From Microtetraspora sp. NBRC 13810 (lineage in GTDB: Bacteria; Actinomycetota; Actinomycetes; Streptosporangiales; Streptosporangiaceae), in NCBI RefSeq assembly GCF_030268685.1, contig NZ_BSRQ01000008.1, forward strand, positions 173,127 to 237,126: 64,000 nucleotides of DNA, in the 5' to 3' direction. A program made the position numbers and the translations under genes. This document shows positions 53,400 through 63,289 of the stretch, piece by piece. Numbering within the stretch: the first letter of the stretch is position 1; each line of letters starts with the position of its first letter. The notes under the pieces were generated by a model, which was not told the origin of the DNA, did no database searches, and saw nothing but the letters and a program-made list of their open reading frames with translations.

Positions 53400-54416
53400 T
53401 TGGTCGACGACCGCAAGCTCGCGGTGCTCCGCGCGATCGTTGAGGATTATGTCTCCACCAACGAGCCGGTGGGATCGAAGGCCCTGGTGGAGCGGCACAA
53501 CCTGGGCGTCTCACCCGCGACGATCCGTAACGACATGGCCGTGCTAGAGGAGCAGGGGTACATCACCCAGCCCCACACCAGCGCGGGCCGCGTCCCCACG
53601 GACAAGGGCTACCGGCTGTTCGTGGACCGGCTCTCCCAGATCAAGCCGTTGTCCGGAGCCGAGCGGCGGGCCATCGAGTCGTTCCTCGCGGGGGCCGTCG
53701 ACCTCGACGACGTGGTCAAGCGCACCGTGCGCCTGCTGGCGCAGCTGACCCGCCAGGTGGCGGTCGTGCAATACCCGGTTCTGAGCAGCTCGACGGTGCG
53801 GCACATCGAGCTCGTCCCGCTGACCGACCGCCGTGTGATGCTGGTCCTCATCACCAACACCGGTAGAGTCGACCAACGGGTGATCGAGCTTCCCGAGGCG
53901 GTCGACGAGTCCCGCGTGGCGCACCTGCGCGCGATGCTCAACGCCTGCCTCGACGGTTGCGGGCTGGACAAGGTCCCGGAGACGGTGGCCGACCTGCCCG
54001 AGCACGTGCCGGTGGAGGACCGGCCCGTGGCGGCGATGATCCTTTCGGTGCTCCTGGAGACTCTCGTGGAGCGCCACGACGAAAAGATCGTCTTCGCCGG
54101 CGCGGCCAACCTCGCGGCGGGCGGCGACTTCACCGTCGGCCTGCGCGATGTGCTGGAGGCGCTGGAGGAACAGGTGGTGCTCATGCGCCTCCTCGGGGAG
54201 ACTTCCGACTCGGCCGCGCTCACCGTGCGGATCGGCTCGGAGAATCCCTACACCGGACTCCGTGGCACGTCCATCGTCGCCGCCGGGTACGGTTCGGGCG
54301 ACAAGCAACTGGCCCGGCTCGGAGTGCTGGGGCCCACCCGTATGGATTATCCGGTCACGATGGGAGCGGTGCGCGCGGTGGCACGCTACGTCAGCCAGAT
54401 CCTGGCTGCTTCTTAA
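53400..54416 (+). CDS. hrcA: Heat-inducible transcription repressor HrcA
   Basis: 338 aa from TTG 53400 (GGGAGG 8 bases upstream); GTG 53391 sits directly on the binding site and is less likely. The N-terminal winged helix is well conserved ([61 protein letters not shown]). The GAF-like and insert domains follow to [23 protein letters not shown]. HrcA with GroEL represses chaperone genes through CIRCE, which is present just upstream. Operon with dnaJ (11 bases apart). Confidence 0.96.
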   Translation: MVDDRKLAVLRAIVEDYVSTNEPVGSKALVERHNLGVSPATIRNDMAVLEEQGYITQPHTSAGRVPTDKGYRLFVDRLSQIKPLSGAERRAIESFLAGAVDLDDVVKRTVRLLAQLTRQVAVVQYPVLSSSTVRHIELVPLTDRRVMLVLITNTGRVDQRVIELPEAVDESRVAHLRAMLNACLDGCGLDKVPETVADLPEHVPVEDRPVAAMILSVLLETLVERHDEKIVFAGAANLAAGGDFTVGLRDVLEALEEQVVLMRLLGETSDSAALTVRIGSENPYTGLRGTSIVAAGYGSGDKQLARLGVLGPTRMDYPVTMGAVRAVARYVSQILAAS

Positions 54417-54427
54417 GAGGTCGATAA

Positions 54428-55564
54428 GTGGCTAAGAGCGACTACTACGGCACCCTCGGGGTGCGCCGCGACGCCAGCGCGGACGAGATCAAGAGGGCCT
54501 ACCGCAGGTTGGCCCGTGAGCTCCACCCCGATGTCAACCCCGATCCGGCCACCCAGGAGCGGTTCAAGGAGATCACCCAGGCTTACGAGGTCCTGTCCGA
54601 CCCCAACAAGCGGCAGATGTACGACCTCGGAGCCGACCCGTTCGCCTCCGGCGCGGGGGCGGGCGCGGGCGGCTTCGGCGCGGGCTTCCCGTTCAGCGAC
54701 ATCATGGACGCGTTCTTCGGCTCGGCGGGCGCGGCCCGCGGCCCGCGTTCGCGTGCCCGCCGCGGGCGCAACGCCACGATCAGGGTGGAGCTGGAGCTGC
54801 GCGAGACCGCGTTCGGCACCACCCGCGAGCTGGTCGTGGACACCGCCGTGCTGTGCGAGGTGTGCCAGGGCGCCGGCGCCGCCGCGGGCACCCACCCGGA
54901 CACCTGCGACATGTGCCACGGCCGCGGCGAGGTCTCCCAGGTCACCCGGTCCTTCCTGGGGCAGGTGATGACCTCGCGCCCGTGTCCGCAGTGCGGCGGG
55001 TTCGGGTCCATCATCCGCAACCCCTGCCAGGAGTGCTCCGGCGACGGCCGGGTGCGCACCCGCCGGACGATCAAGGTCCGGATCCCCGCGGGCGTCGAGG
55101 ACGGCACGCACATCCAGCTCGCCGGCGAGGGCGAGGTCGGCCCAGGCGGCGGCCCGGCCGGAGACCTCTTCCTGGAGATCGCCGAGCTGCCGCACGAGAT
55201 CTTCGAACGGCACGGCGACGACCTGCACTGCACCGTGCAGATCCCGATGACCGCCGCCGCGCTCGGCACGATCCTGTCCGTCGAGACGCTCGACGGTAAG
55301 GAGGACATCGACGTGCGCCCCGGCACCCAGTCCGGTCAGGTCATCCCGCTGTACGCCAAGGGTGTGCAACGGCTCAACGAGACCGGCCGCGGCGACCTGC
55401 TGATCCACGTCAACGTCGAGACCCCGCTCCGGCTCGACACCCAGCAGGAGGATCTGCTCAAGGAGCTCGCCAAGCTGCGCGGGGAGGAGCGCCCGCCCGG
55501 CAAGTTCGCACCCGGGCAACAGGGCTTCTTCTCCCGGTTGAGAGACGCGTTCAACGGCCGCTGA
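54428..55564 (+). CDS. dnaJ: Molecular chaperone DnaJ
   Basis: 378 aa. J domain with HPD at residues 33-35, a Gly/Phe-rich segment (about 75-105), then four CxxCxGxG-type zinc repeats ([32 protein letters not shown]), and the C-terminal substrate-binding domain. It stimulates DnaK ATPase and delivers clients. This is the hrcA-linked paralogue (commonly DnaJ2 in actinobacteria); another copy is expected with dnaK-grpE elsewhere. Co-transcribed with hrcA and so under CIRCE control. Confidence 0.96.
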   Translation: MAKSDYYGTLGVRRDASADEIKRAYRRLARELHPDVNPDPATQERFKEITQAYEVLSDPNKRQMYDLGADPFASGAGAGAGGFGAGFPFSDIMDAFFGSAGAARGPRSRARRGRNATIRVELELRETAFGTTRELVVDTAVLCEVCQGAGAAAGTHPDTCDMCHGRGEVSQVTRSFLGQVMTSRPCPQCGGFGSIIRNPCQECSGDGRVRTRRTIKVRIPAGVEDGTHIQLAGEGEVGPGGGPAGDLFLEIAELPHEIFERHGDDLHCTVQIPMTAAALGTILSVETLDGKEDIDVRPGTQSGQVIPLYAKGVQRLNETGRGDLLIHVNVETPLRLDTQQEDLLKELAKLRGEERPPGKFAPGQQGFFSRLRDAFNGR

Positions 55565-55567
55565 CCG

Positions 55568-56299
55568 ATGAGCGTTCCCGTGTTCCTGGCCGGGCGGGCG
55601 GAGCTGGAGGGAGACGAGGTCGTCCTCGGCGGCGCCGAGGGGCGGCACGCCGCGACGGTGCGGCGGCTGCGCGCCGGTGAGCGGGTCGACCTCACCGACG
55701 GTGCCGGCCGGGTCGCCGAGTGCACGGTCACCGGCGTCGGCAAGGACTCCCTCCGGCTCGCCGTGCTGCGTCGCCACGACGTGCCCGCGAGCAGGCCCAG
55801 GCTGGTCGTGGTGCAGGGGCTGCCCAAGGGTGAGCGGGGCGAGCTCGCCGTGGAGATGATGACCGAGGCCGGCGTCGACGTGATCGTCCCGTGGGCGGCG
55901 GCCCGGTGCGTCACCCAGTGGAAGGGCGAGCGGGCCGGCAAGGCGCTGGCCCGCTGGCGGAACACCGCCAGGGAGGCAGGCAAGCAGGCCCGCCGGTTCC
56001 ACCTTCCCGAGGTGACCGAGCAGGCGGGCACGGCCGACGTCGCGGCGCTGCTGGCGAAGGCCGCGCTGGGCGTCGTGCTGCACGAGGAGGCGGGGCACGC
56101 GCTGTCCGGTCTGGACCTCCCCGCGCACGGGGACATCGTGGTCGTGGTGGGGCCCGAGGGCGGCATCGCCGAAGAGGAGATCGAGCGCTTCACGGCGGCC
56201 GGGGCCGCTCCGGCGCTGCTGGGGCCGACGGTGCTGCGCACCTCGACCGCGGGCGTGGTGGCGGCGGCGGTCCTTCAGGCCCGCACCGGCCGCTGGTGA
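55568..56299 (+). CDS. rsmE: 16S rRNA (uracil-1498-N3)-methyltransferase
   Basis: 243 aa, 3 bases after dnaJ. A PUA-like N-terminal domain is followed by a SPOUT knot. VVQGLPKGERGELAVEMMTEAGVDVIVPW and VVVGPEGGIAEEEIERFTAAGAAPALLGPTVLRTSTAGV carry the SAM-binding and knot residues (GPEGG, LGPTVLRTSTA). It methylates U1498 in helix 44 of 16S rRNA. The gene order hrcA-dnaJ-rsmE is standard for actinobacteria. Confidence 0.95.
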   Translation: MSVPVFLAGRAELEGDEVVLGGAEGRHAATVRRLRAGERVDLTDGAGRVAECTVTGVGKDSLRLAVLRRHDVPASRPRLVVVQGLPKGERGELAVEMMTEAGVDVIVPWAAARCVTQWKGERAGKALARWRNTAREAGKQARRFHLPEVTEQAGTADVAALLAKAALGVVLHEEAGHALSGLDLPAHGDIVVVVGPEGGIAEEEIERFTAAGAAPALLGPTVLRTSTAGVVAAAVLQARTGRW

Positions 56300-56304
56300 C
56301 CGGC

Positions 56305-56322
56305 GCCGCCCGGGCGGGCGGC
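56305..56322. terminator. Small GC stem-loop between rsmE and the membrane-protein gene
   Basis: GCCGCCCG (56305-56312) and CGGGCGGC (56315-56322) can pair around a tiny loop between convergent stops. No T-run; weak support. Confidence 0.4.
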
Positions 56323-56326
56323 CGGG

Positions 56327-57013
56327 TCAGCCGCCCGTGGTGGCCACGGGACCGGCGCCGACGGTGCCGGTGGGAAGCGGTGACAGGGTGCCGGCCGGTG
56401 AGGGCTCGGGGTCGGCGGGCGGGCACTGGCTGACCGGGCACGGCTCGCCGGTCGGCGGCGTGACGTCCGACGGCGTGGGCGTCGGAGTCGGGGTCTGCGT
56501 CGCCCTGGCCGGGCACCTCTCGTCGTCGGGTGAGGGGGCGGCCGCGACGGCGTCGCCGGTCCCGGTGGGACAGGGGCGGGTCGTCGTCGGGCGCGGATCG
56601 GCGCTCGGCGTGCGGGTCACCGGATGCCTGCTCGGGTCGTTGCCCGCCGCCGTCGTGGGCGGCGGCTGGGGCGGAGCGGGCTGGTGCGGCACGGTCCTGA
56701 TCGTGGTCTGCGGACGGGAGGTGGCCGCCATCTCCGGCGGCGCGGTCGACTCGTCGTCCACCGGGGCGACCTGGCTGCTGCGCGGCGTGTCGTCGCCGAC
56801 GAGCTGGGGGCCCACGACGACGACCACGGCGGCCACCAGGACCGCGCCGGCCGCCGAGGCCGCCACCCGCCACCACACCAGCCAGCGTGAACCGCGCTGC
56901 TCGATCCTGGCGCGGATGATCTCAAGTCCGTCCGGAGAGGGAACGACCGCGTCGGCCTCCGCACGGAGCGCACGGCGGAGAATCTCGCCGTGCTCGTCGG
57001 GGGACTCGGTCAT
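56327..57013 (-). CDS. Membrane protein, putative partner of the SigE-type sigma factor
   Basis: 228 aa; ATG overlaps the sigma-factor stop (ATGA). A cytosolic N-terminus of about 45 residues (ILRRALRAEADAVVPSPDGLEIIRARIEQ), one membrane helix (about 48-72), and a 150-residue Thr/Pro-rich outer tail with four cysteines (two near TTRPCPTG and DDERCPA, two in EPCPVSQCPP). Position and topology suggest an anti-sigma role, but there is no HxxxCxxC zinc motif. In several actinobacterial SigE-family operons such Pro/Thr-rich membrane proteins occur; the role is inferred from coupling alone. Confidence 0.78.
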   Translation of the reverse strand: MTESPDEHGEILRRALRAEADAVVPSPDGLEIIRARIEQRGSRWLVWWRVAASAAGAVLVAAVVVVVGPQLVGDDTPRSSQVAPVDDESTAPPEMAATSRPQTTIRTVPHQPAPPQPPPTTAAGNDPSRHPVTRTPSADPRPTTTRPCPTGTGDAVAAAPSPDDERCPARATQTPTPTPTPSDVTPPTGEPCPVSQCPPADPEPSPAGTLSPLPTGTVGAGPVATTGG

Positions 57014-57618
57014 GACAACTGCTCCAGAACAGTACGTAGTGCGGCCATGCCGCGGGCGGTGTGGCTCTTCACGGCGCCCTTGCTGATCCCCATGGCGTTG
57101 GCGATCTCAGCTTCGGACAGGTCACCGTAATACCGCAGAACCAGGGCCTCCCGCTGCCGTGTCGGCAGACTCCGCAGCGCCTCGATGACGGCGGACCTCT
57201 CCAGCTCGCCGATCGCGCCGTTCTCGGCGCTCGGCGCGTCAGGCAGGCCCTTGGGCGCGTACTTCTCCACCACCGCGCGATGACGCAGCACGGAACGGGA
57301 TCTATTGACGACCGACTGGCGCAAGTAGGCGAGTGCCTTGTCGGGATCGCGTAATCTGCGCCAGGCGCCATGAATGGCGACGAACGCGTCTTGCACGACC
57401 TCCTCCGCAGTGGCGCTGTCGCGGACGAGCAACACAGCGAGGCGCACGAGAGACCGATAATGCGCGCTGTAAAGCGCGGTCACGGCCATATCGGCGTCCC
57501 ACCCGACGGGCACCGCCCCGAGCGACCTGTCGGCCACGAGGGTCTCGGTGGTCACATCATTGGGACGCGTGGCCTTGCCTGGGGGTTTACCACGCTCTTC
57601 CGGTTCGTTAGTGGGCAT
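57010..57618 (-). CDS. SigE-family extracytoplasmic-function RNA polymerase sigma factor
   Basis: 202 aa from ATG 57618. Region 2: ALYSAHYRSLVRLAVLLVRDSATAEEVVQDAFVAIHGAWRRL, broken here by helix boundaries. Region 4: ERSAVIEALRSLPTRQREALVLRYYGDLSEAEIANAMGISKGAVKSHTARGMAAL in successive helices. It belongs to the ECF group annotated as SigE family in actinobacteria. About 40 N-terminal residues (MPTNEPEERGKPPGKATRP) are extra and disordered. It is overlapped by the downstream membrane-protein gene. The regulon is not visible. Confidence 0.92.
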   Translation of the reverse strand: MPTNEPEERGKPPGKATRPNDVTTETLVADRSLGAVPVGWDADMAVTALYSAHYRSLVRLAVLLVRDSATAEEVVQDAFVAIHGAWRRLRDPDKALAYLRQSVVNRSRSVLRHRAVVEKYAPKGLPDAPSAENGAIGELERSAVIEALRSLPTRQREALVLRYYGDLSEAEIANAMGISKGAVKSHTARGMAALRTVLEQLS

Positions 57619-57763
57619 GACCCAGTTGTGTCCTCGCCGGTGGCCTCGCCCGAGAGTCTGTTTTCGCTGCAGTGTTGCACACACACCCTATCCGGGAGGA
57701 TCTTTCGGTGCAGCCCGCGACGCATTACCGATTGGCAACAGCGCTTACCGATATGGTGGAACC

Positions 57764-58111
57764 GTGGTGACAGACTGCCTGTTCTGCAAGATCGCGGCCA
57801 AGGAGATCCCCGCCGATCTCGTCTACGAGACCGAGCGCACCCTGGCCTTCCGCGACATCAACCCGCAGGCGCCGACGCACGTGCTGGTGGTCTCCAAGGC
57901 CCACCACGCCGACGCCGCGGCCCTGGCCGAGGCCGACGACGGCCTGGCGGACGAGCTGATCAAGGCGGCGCACGCGATCGCCGTGCAGGAGGGCGTCGCC
58001 GCCGACGGTTACCGCCTGGTCTTCAACACCGGCCCCGGCGCCGGGCAGACGGTCTTCCACGTGCACGGACACCTGCTGGGTGGCCGCGACCTCCGCTGGC
58101 CGCCGGGCTGA
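57764..58111 (+). CDS. HIT-family nucleotide-binding protein
   Basis: 115 aa from GTG 57764 (GTG 57767 also possible). HIT signature VFHVHGHLLGG (His-x-His-x-His) near the C-terminus, plus the N-terminal DCLFCKIAAKEIPADLVYE typical of the HinT branch, including the CxxC pair. It hydrolyses nucleotide phosphoramidates. The gene neighbourhood rsmE-HIT-phoH-ybeY is conserved in actinobacteria. The 145-base gap to the divergent sigma gene holds both promoters; none is clear enough to annotate. Confidence 0.94.
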   Translation: MVTDCLFCKIAAKEIPADLVYETERTLAFRDINPQAPTHVLVVSKAHHADAAALAEADDGLADELIKAAHAIAVQEGVAADGYRLVFNTGPGAGQTVFHVHGHLLGGRDLRWPPG

Positions 58112-58191
58112 GCGCGCACGGGGCCGACACGGCTACCATGACGTAAGAGAAGCGTGCCGAACCGGGAGGCGATCAGGCCGCAAGCCTGCCC

Positions 58192-59231
<1,040 letters not shown>

Positions 59232-59235
<4 letters not shown>

Positions 59236-59711
59236 GCATCGAGATAGCCAACGAGTCCGGCGTCGACGTCGACGAGGACGCGCTGGTCGCGCTGGCCGGC
59301 CACGTGCTGGCGAAGATGGGCATCCATCCGCTGGCCGAGCTGTCGATCCTGGTCGTCGACGAGGCCGCGATGACGGTGCTGCACGAGCAGTGGATGGGCG
59401 AGCCGGGGCCGACCGACGTGCTCGCCTTCCCGATGGACGAGCTGCGCCCGGGCTCCGGCGGCGGGCGGCAGGACGGCGACGGCCCGGCCGACCCCGCCCT
59501 GCTCGGCGACGTCGTGCTCTGCCCGCAGGTCGCCGCCAAGCAGGCCGCCGAGGCCGGGCACCCCACCCGGGACGAGCTGGACATGCTGTGCACCCACGGC
59601 ATCCTGCACCTGCTCGGCTATGACCACGCCGAGCCCGAGGAGCACGCCGAGATGTTCGGCCTCCAGGGCGAGCTGCTCGAGTCGTGGCGGGAGGTGCGGC
59701 CGGAACCGTGA
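59232..59711 (+). CDS. ybeY: Endoribonuclease YbeY (rRNA maturation factor)
   Basis: 159 aa, overlapping phoH by 4 bases. The zinc-binding signature [11 protein letters not shown] (His122, His126, His132) is intact, as is the preceding [12 protein letters not shown] Gly/Asp-rich insert (about residues 74-88, [15 protein letters not shown]) lengthens a surface loop. YbeY takes part in 16S rRNA 3' maturation and 70S quality control. Coupled at the 3' end to the corC-like gene. Confidence 0.96.
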
Positions 59712-61012
59712 GTTCCGCGTTCGGATGGTTGCTTCCGGCCGTCGTCCTCGTCGTGATCGGCGGCCTGATCGCCAGTGCGGAGACGGCTCTGGCGCGCATC
59801 TCCAGGGTGCGCGCCGAGGAGTTCGTCCGTGAGGGCCGGCGCGGCGCGCAGCGTCTGCAGGCCATCGTGGCGGACCCGCCGCGCTACCTCAACCTGGTGC
59901 TCCTGCTCCGGGTGAGCTGCGAGCTGGTCTCCACCGTCATCGCCACGCTGCTCTTCATCGACTGGCTGGGCGACAAGGGGTGGGCCTACACCGCGGCCGC
60001 CGCCACCATGATCCTGGTCTGCTACGTGATCGTCGGTGTCTCGCCGCGCACGCTCGGCCGTCAGCACGCCGAGCCGATCGCGCTGGCGAGCGCCCCCGTC
60101 GTGTACGGCCTGACCCGCATCTTCGGCCCGCTGCCCAGGCTCCTCATCCTGCTGGGGAACGCGCTGACCCCCGGCAAGGGCTTCAAGGAGGGCCCCTTCA
60201 CCTCCGAGGCCGAGCTGCGCGACCTGGTCGACCTGGCCGAGGAGCGCAGGGTCATCGAACCTGACGAGCGGGAGATGATCCACTCGGTCTTCGAGCTGGG
60301 CGACACCCTGGTGCGCGAGGTGATGGTGCCGCGCACCGACATGGTGTTCATCGAGCGCGGCAAGACGCTCGGCCAGGTGCTCTCGCTCGCGCTGCGCAGC
60401 GGCTTCTCCCGCGTCCCGGTGGTGGGGGAGAACGAGGACGACGTGATCGGCATCGCCTACCTCAAGGACATCGTCCGCCGGATCCACGAGACGGGCGAGG
60501 ACCGCAGGGAGGAGCGGGTGGAGTCGATCATGCGCCCGGCCACCTACGTGCCGGAGAGCAAGCCCATCGACCAGCTCATGCGCGAGATGCAGGCGCGGCA
60601 GATCCACCTGGCGATCGTGATCGACGAGTACGGCGGCACCGCGGGCCTGGTGACCATCGAGGACGTGCTGGAGGAGATCGTCGGGGAGATCGCCGACGAG
60701 TACGACCAGGAGGCGCCGCGGGTCGAGTGGCTGTCCGACGGCTCGGTGCGGGTGACCGCCCGGCTGACGGTGAGCGAGCTGGGCGACCTGTTCGGCATCG
60801 AGATCGACGTGGACGACGTGGAGACCGTGGGCGGGCTGCTCGCGCACGCCCTGGGCCGGGTGCCCATCGCCGGGTCCCAGGCCGTGGTCGAGGGGCTCAA
60901 CCTCACGGCGGAGAGCCTCGCCGGACGGCGCAACCGGATCAGCACGGTCGTCGTCCGCCGGGCGAGTCCCGCGGCCGGTGACGTGGTCTCCGCCGCGGCC
61001 CGGCACGACTGA
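59708..61012 (+). CDS. CNNM/CorC-type membrane protein (hemolysin family)
   Basis: 434 aa from GTG 59708, overlapping the ybeY stop (GTGA). The CNNM domain with four membrane helices covers residues 1-150 ([30 protein letters not shown]). A CBS pair lies at about 185-310 ([60 protein letters not shown] in order). A CorC_HlyC domain is at about 330-415. Probably acts in Mg2+ or Co2+ homeostasis; the hemolysin name is historical. Conserved in the phoH-ybeY-corC-era cluster. Confidence 0.93.
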   Translation: MSSAFGWLLPAVVLVVIGGLIASAETALARISRVRAEEFVREGRRGAQRLQAIVADPPRYLNLVLLLRVSCELVSTVIATLLFIDWLGDKGWAYTAAAATMILVCYVIVGVSPRTLGRQHAEPIALASAPVVYGLTRIFGPLPRLLILLGNALTPGKGFKEGPFTSEAELRDLVDLAEERRVIEPDEREMIHSVFELGDTLVREVMVPRTDMVFIERGKTLGQVLSLALRSGFSRVPVVGENEDDVIGIAYLKDIVRRIHETGEDRREERVESIMRPATYVPESKPIDQLMREMQARQIHLAIVIDEYGGTAGLVTIEDVLEEIVGEIADEYDQEAPRVEWLSDGSVRVTARLTVSELGDLFGIEIDVDDVETVGGLLAHALGRVPIAGSQAVVEGLNLTAESLAGRRNRISTVVVRRASPAAGDVVSAAARHD

Positions 61013-61218
61013 GACGGGCGCCCGGAGACGACGTCCATTGGATCGCAAGCCGCCTGTAAGTGGATTGCAAGTACGGCCGGACACTATGAATGTGCGACGC
61101 CCGCTGCTCCGGGGGTCGCGGGACGACTCGGAAGCCGGGGGGGAATCTGGCCAGGAGGGTCCCGGAGGGGGTAGGGCGGCGCCCGGTCGAACTGGTCCGG
61201 CCGCGGCGCAGCTCGACA

Positions 61219-61261
61219 TAAGGGTGCTCTCGTCCGTGTAATGCGGGTGAGAGCACCCTTA
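61219..61261. terminator. Perfect 13-bp hairpin between the CorC-type and lipoprotein genes
   Basis: TAAGGGTGCTCTC (61219-61231) pairs perfectly with GAGAGCACCCTTA (61249-61261) around a 17-base loop; AGTGTTTATT follows. It probably ends the phoH-ybeY-corC transcript. The rest of the 328-base gap (61013-61340) holds no clear gene; a 51-codon frame at 61086-61241 with no ribosome binding site ends within the hairpin. Confidence 0.7.
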
Positions 61262-61340
61262 AGTGTTTATTGGTGACTGCTCGGGATTGCCGCTTTTGCG
61301 GGTGGGGAACAACGCCGCACAAGGTACCTCGGGGGGCAAG

Positions 61341-62024
61341 GTGTGTGGTGTGCGCAGGGCGGGACTCCCGCCTCGGATCTCGGGGGCCGTCGTGTCCGGA
61401 GCCGTGCTGTGCGGGACGCTGTCCGGTTGCGGCACCGGTGAGGCGATCTACACGGACGTCTCGCTGCCGGCCGAGAGGGCGAAGATCCTCGCGCTTCTCG
61501 GCGACCTCCCCGGCCTGCCCGACGGCTTCTCCGTACGGCCGCGCGACGGCTGGCAGCCGCCCTTCCGGTCCGCCGACGAGAACTGCCGGCTCGCGCTGGA
61601 CGCCGCGGCCGGCCGTCCCCCGGCGCAGGACATGCGCACGCACGCCGAGGTGTCCTTCCACGGCGCCGGGCTGGGCGAGGTCGCCGGCGCCGGGGTGACC
61701 AGCTACGGCGGCGGCGCGGGCGCGTCGTTCGACCGGCTCGGCGACGCGCTGGAGGACTGCGCCCAGGTGGCCGGCTGGAATGCGGGCAAGGGGACCAGGT
61801 TCGCCTCCGAGGAGCTGCCGATCGCCGGCGTCGGCGACGACACCGTGGCCAGGCGGCTCACCGGACGGCTCAACGGCTTCCCCTATGAGATGCATCTCGT
61901 CTTCGTACGGGCCGGCGAGACGCTGATCTCGGTGGTGCACGCGGGCGTGAACCCGCCCGACCCGGTGCGCACCGAGCAACTGGCCGGGGCGGTGACGGCG
62001 AAGATGACCGGCCAGGCTGAGTAA
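61341..62024 (+). CDS. Lipoprotein of unknown function
   Basis: 227 aa from GTG 61341 (GGGGGG 4 bases upstream; GTG 61350 also possible). A signal with lipobox LSGC sits near residue 31. The mature domain has two cysteines (DENCRLAL and LEDCAQVAG) and an alpha/beta pattern similar to sensor-type actinobacterial lipoproteins (DLPGLPDGFSVRPRDGWQPPF, then TGRLNGFPYEMHLVFVRAGETLISVVHAG). I do not recognise a named family. It lies ten bases before the deaminase-like gene, so may share a transcript with era. Confidence 0.85.
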   Translation: MCGVRRAGLPPRISGAVVSGAVLCGTLSGCGTGEAIYTDVSLPAERAKILALLGDLPGLPDGFSVRPRDGWQPPFRSADENCRLALDAAAGRPPAQDMRTHAEVSFHGAGLGEVAGAGVTSYGGGAGASFDRLGDALEDCAQVAGWNAGKGTRFASEELPIAGVGDDTVARRLTGRLNGFPYEMHLVFVRAGETLISVVHAGVNPPDPVRTEQLAGAVTAKMTGQAE

Positions 62025-62034
62025 CCTAGTCATC

Positions 62035-62361
62035 GTGACTGAGGCGACGCTCGACCCAGAGGACAACAAGCTCGTGACGCTGGCCCGCGCCGCCCGTGCC
62101 CGGTCGGGCACGGCCGAGGGCGCCGCCGTCCGCGACGAGACCGGCCGTACCTACTCCGCCACGAACGTGGCGCTGCCCTCGCTGACGCTGTCGGCGCTCC
62201 AGGTCGCGGTGGCGATGGCGGTGTCGAGCGGCGCGACGTCGCTGGAGGCGGCCGCGCTGGTGACCGCGGGCGAGGGGCCCAGCGACGCCGACCGTGCCGT
62301 GGTCGCCGACCTCGGCACGAAGACCGTGCACACCGCCGGTCCCGACGGCAAGCTCCGATGA
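62035..62361 (+). CDS. Cytidine deaminase-like protein lacking zinc ligands
   Basis: 108 aa. The fold pattern of the cytidine deaminase family can be traced (LVTLARAARARSGTAEGAAVRDETGRTYSATNVALPSLTLSALQVAVAMAVSSGA in pieces), but the zinc-binding His/Cys-Ala-Glu and the Pro-Cys-x-x-Cys motifs are absent, so it is presumably not a deaminase. Such degenerate proteins are encoded immediately upstream of era in many actinobacteria, including mycobacteria. It overlaps era by 4 bases. Role unknown; possibly a structural helper of ribosome assembly, which is only a guess from its neighbourhood. Confidence 0.82.
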   Translation: MTEATLDPEDNKLVTLARAARARSGTAEGAAVRDETGRTYSATNVALPSLTLSALQVAVAMAVSSGATSLEAAALVTAGEGPSDADRAVVADLGTKTVHTAGPDGKLR

Positions 62362-63260
62362 GCGAGGAGTTCCGCGCCGGGTTCGCCTGCTTCGTCGGCC
62401 GGCCCAACGTCGGCAAGTCCACCCTGATGAACGCGCTGGTCGGCACCAAGGTCGCGATCACCTCGTCCAAGCCGCAGACCACCCGGCGGGTCATCCGCGG
62501 CGTCGTGCACCGCCCCGACGCCCAGCTGATCATCGTCGACACCCCGGGCCTGCACCGGCCGCGTACCCTGCTGGGCGAGCGGCTGGACAGCCTGGTGCTG
62601 TCCACGCTCACCGAGGTGGACGCGATCGGCTTCTGCGTCCCGGCCAACGAGCCGATCGGCAAGGGCGACCGTTTCATCGCCGACAAGCTCGCCGCGGTGA
62701 AGAAGACCCCGGTGATCGCCGTGGTCACCAAATGTGACCTGGTCTCCCGGGAGAAGATCGGCGAGCAGTTGCTCGCGGTGTCGCAGCTCGCGGAGTTCGA
62801 CGAGATCGTCCCGGTGTCGGCCCGGTCCGGCGAGCAGCTCGACGTGCTGGGCGACCTGCTGATCGCCCGGCTGCCCGAGTCCCCGCCGCTCTACGCGGGC
62901 GGCGAGCTGACCGACGAGCCCGAGCAGGTCCTGGTGGCCGAGCTGATCCGGGAGGCGATCCTCGAAGGCGTCCGCGACGAGCTGCCGCACTCCATCGCCG
63001 TCGTGGTCGAGGAGATGCAGCCCCGCGAGGGCCGCGACGACCTGCTCGACGTCTACGCCCACATGTTCGTCGAGCGCCCGTCCCAGAAGGCCATCGTGAT
63101 CGGCCACAAGGGCGAGCGCCTCAAGGAGGTCGGCACCCGGGCCCGCGCCCAGATCGAGGGCCTCCTCGGCACCCGCGTCTTCCTCGACCTGCGCATCAAG
63201 GTCGCCAAGGACTGGCAGCGCGACCCGAAGCAGCTCCGCCGCCTGGGCTTCTACGACTGA
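62358..63260 (+). CDS. era: GTPase Era
   Basis: 300 aa. GTPase domain: P-loop GRPNVGKS (residues 14-21), TTRRVIRG, DTPGLHRP and TKCD (G4). The C-terminal KH domain (from about residue 205) carries the GHKGER signature with IVIGHKGERLKEVG. Era binds the 3' end of 16S rRNA in 30S assembly. The 4-base overlap with the deaminase-like gene indicates coupling. Length and motifs are complete. Confidence 0.97.
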   Translation: MSEEFRAGFACFVGRPNVGKSTLMNALVGTKVAITSSKPQTTRRVIRGVVHRPDAQLIIVDTPGLHRPRTLLGERLDSLVLSTLTEVDAIGFCVPANEPIGKGDRFIADKLAAVKKTPVIAVVTKCDLVSREKIGEQLLAVSQLAEFDEIVPVSARSGEQLDVLGDLLIARLPESPPLYAGGELTDEPEQVLVAELIREAILEGVRDELPHSIAVVVEEMQPREGRDDLLDVYAHMFVERPSQKAIVIGHKGERLKEVGTRARAQIEGLLGTRVFLDLRIKVAKDWQRDPKQLRRLGFYD

Positions 63261-63289
63261 CCCTCCCGATCTGGCGCGGCGCCGGGCCC

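Noticed and set aside
61086-61241. 51-codon frame starting MNVRRPLLRG before the 13-bp hairpin.
   Set aside because: No ribosome binding site; ends inside the hairpin; Gly/Arg-rich composition typical of non-coding GC-rich DNA.
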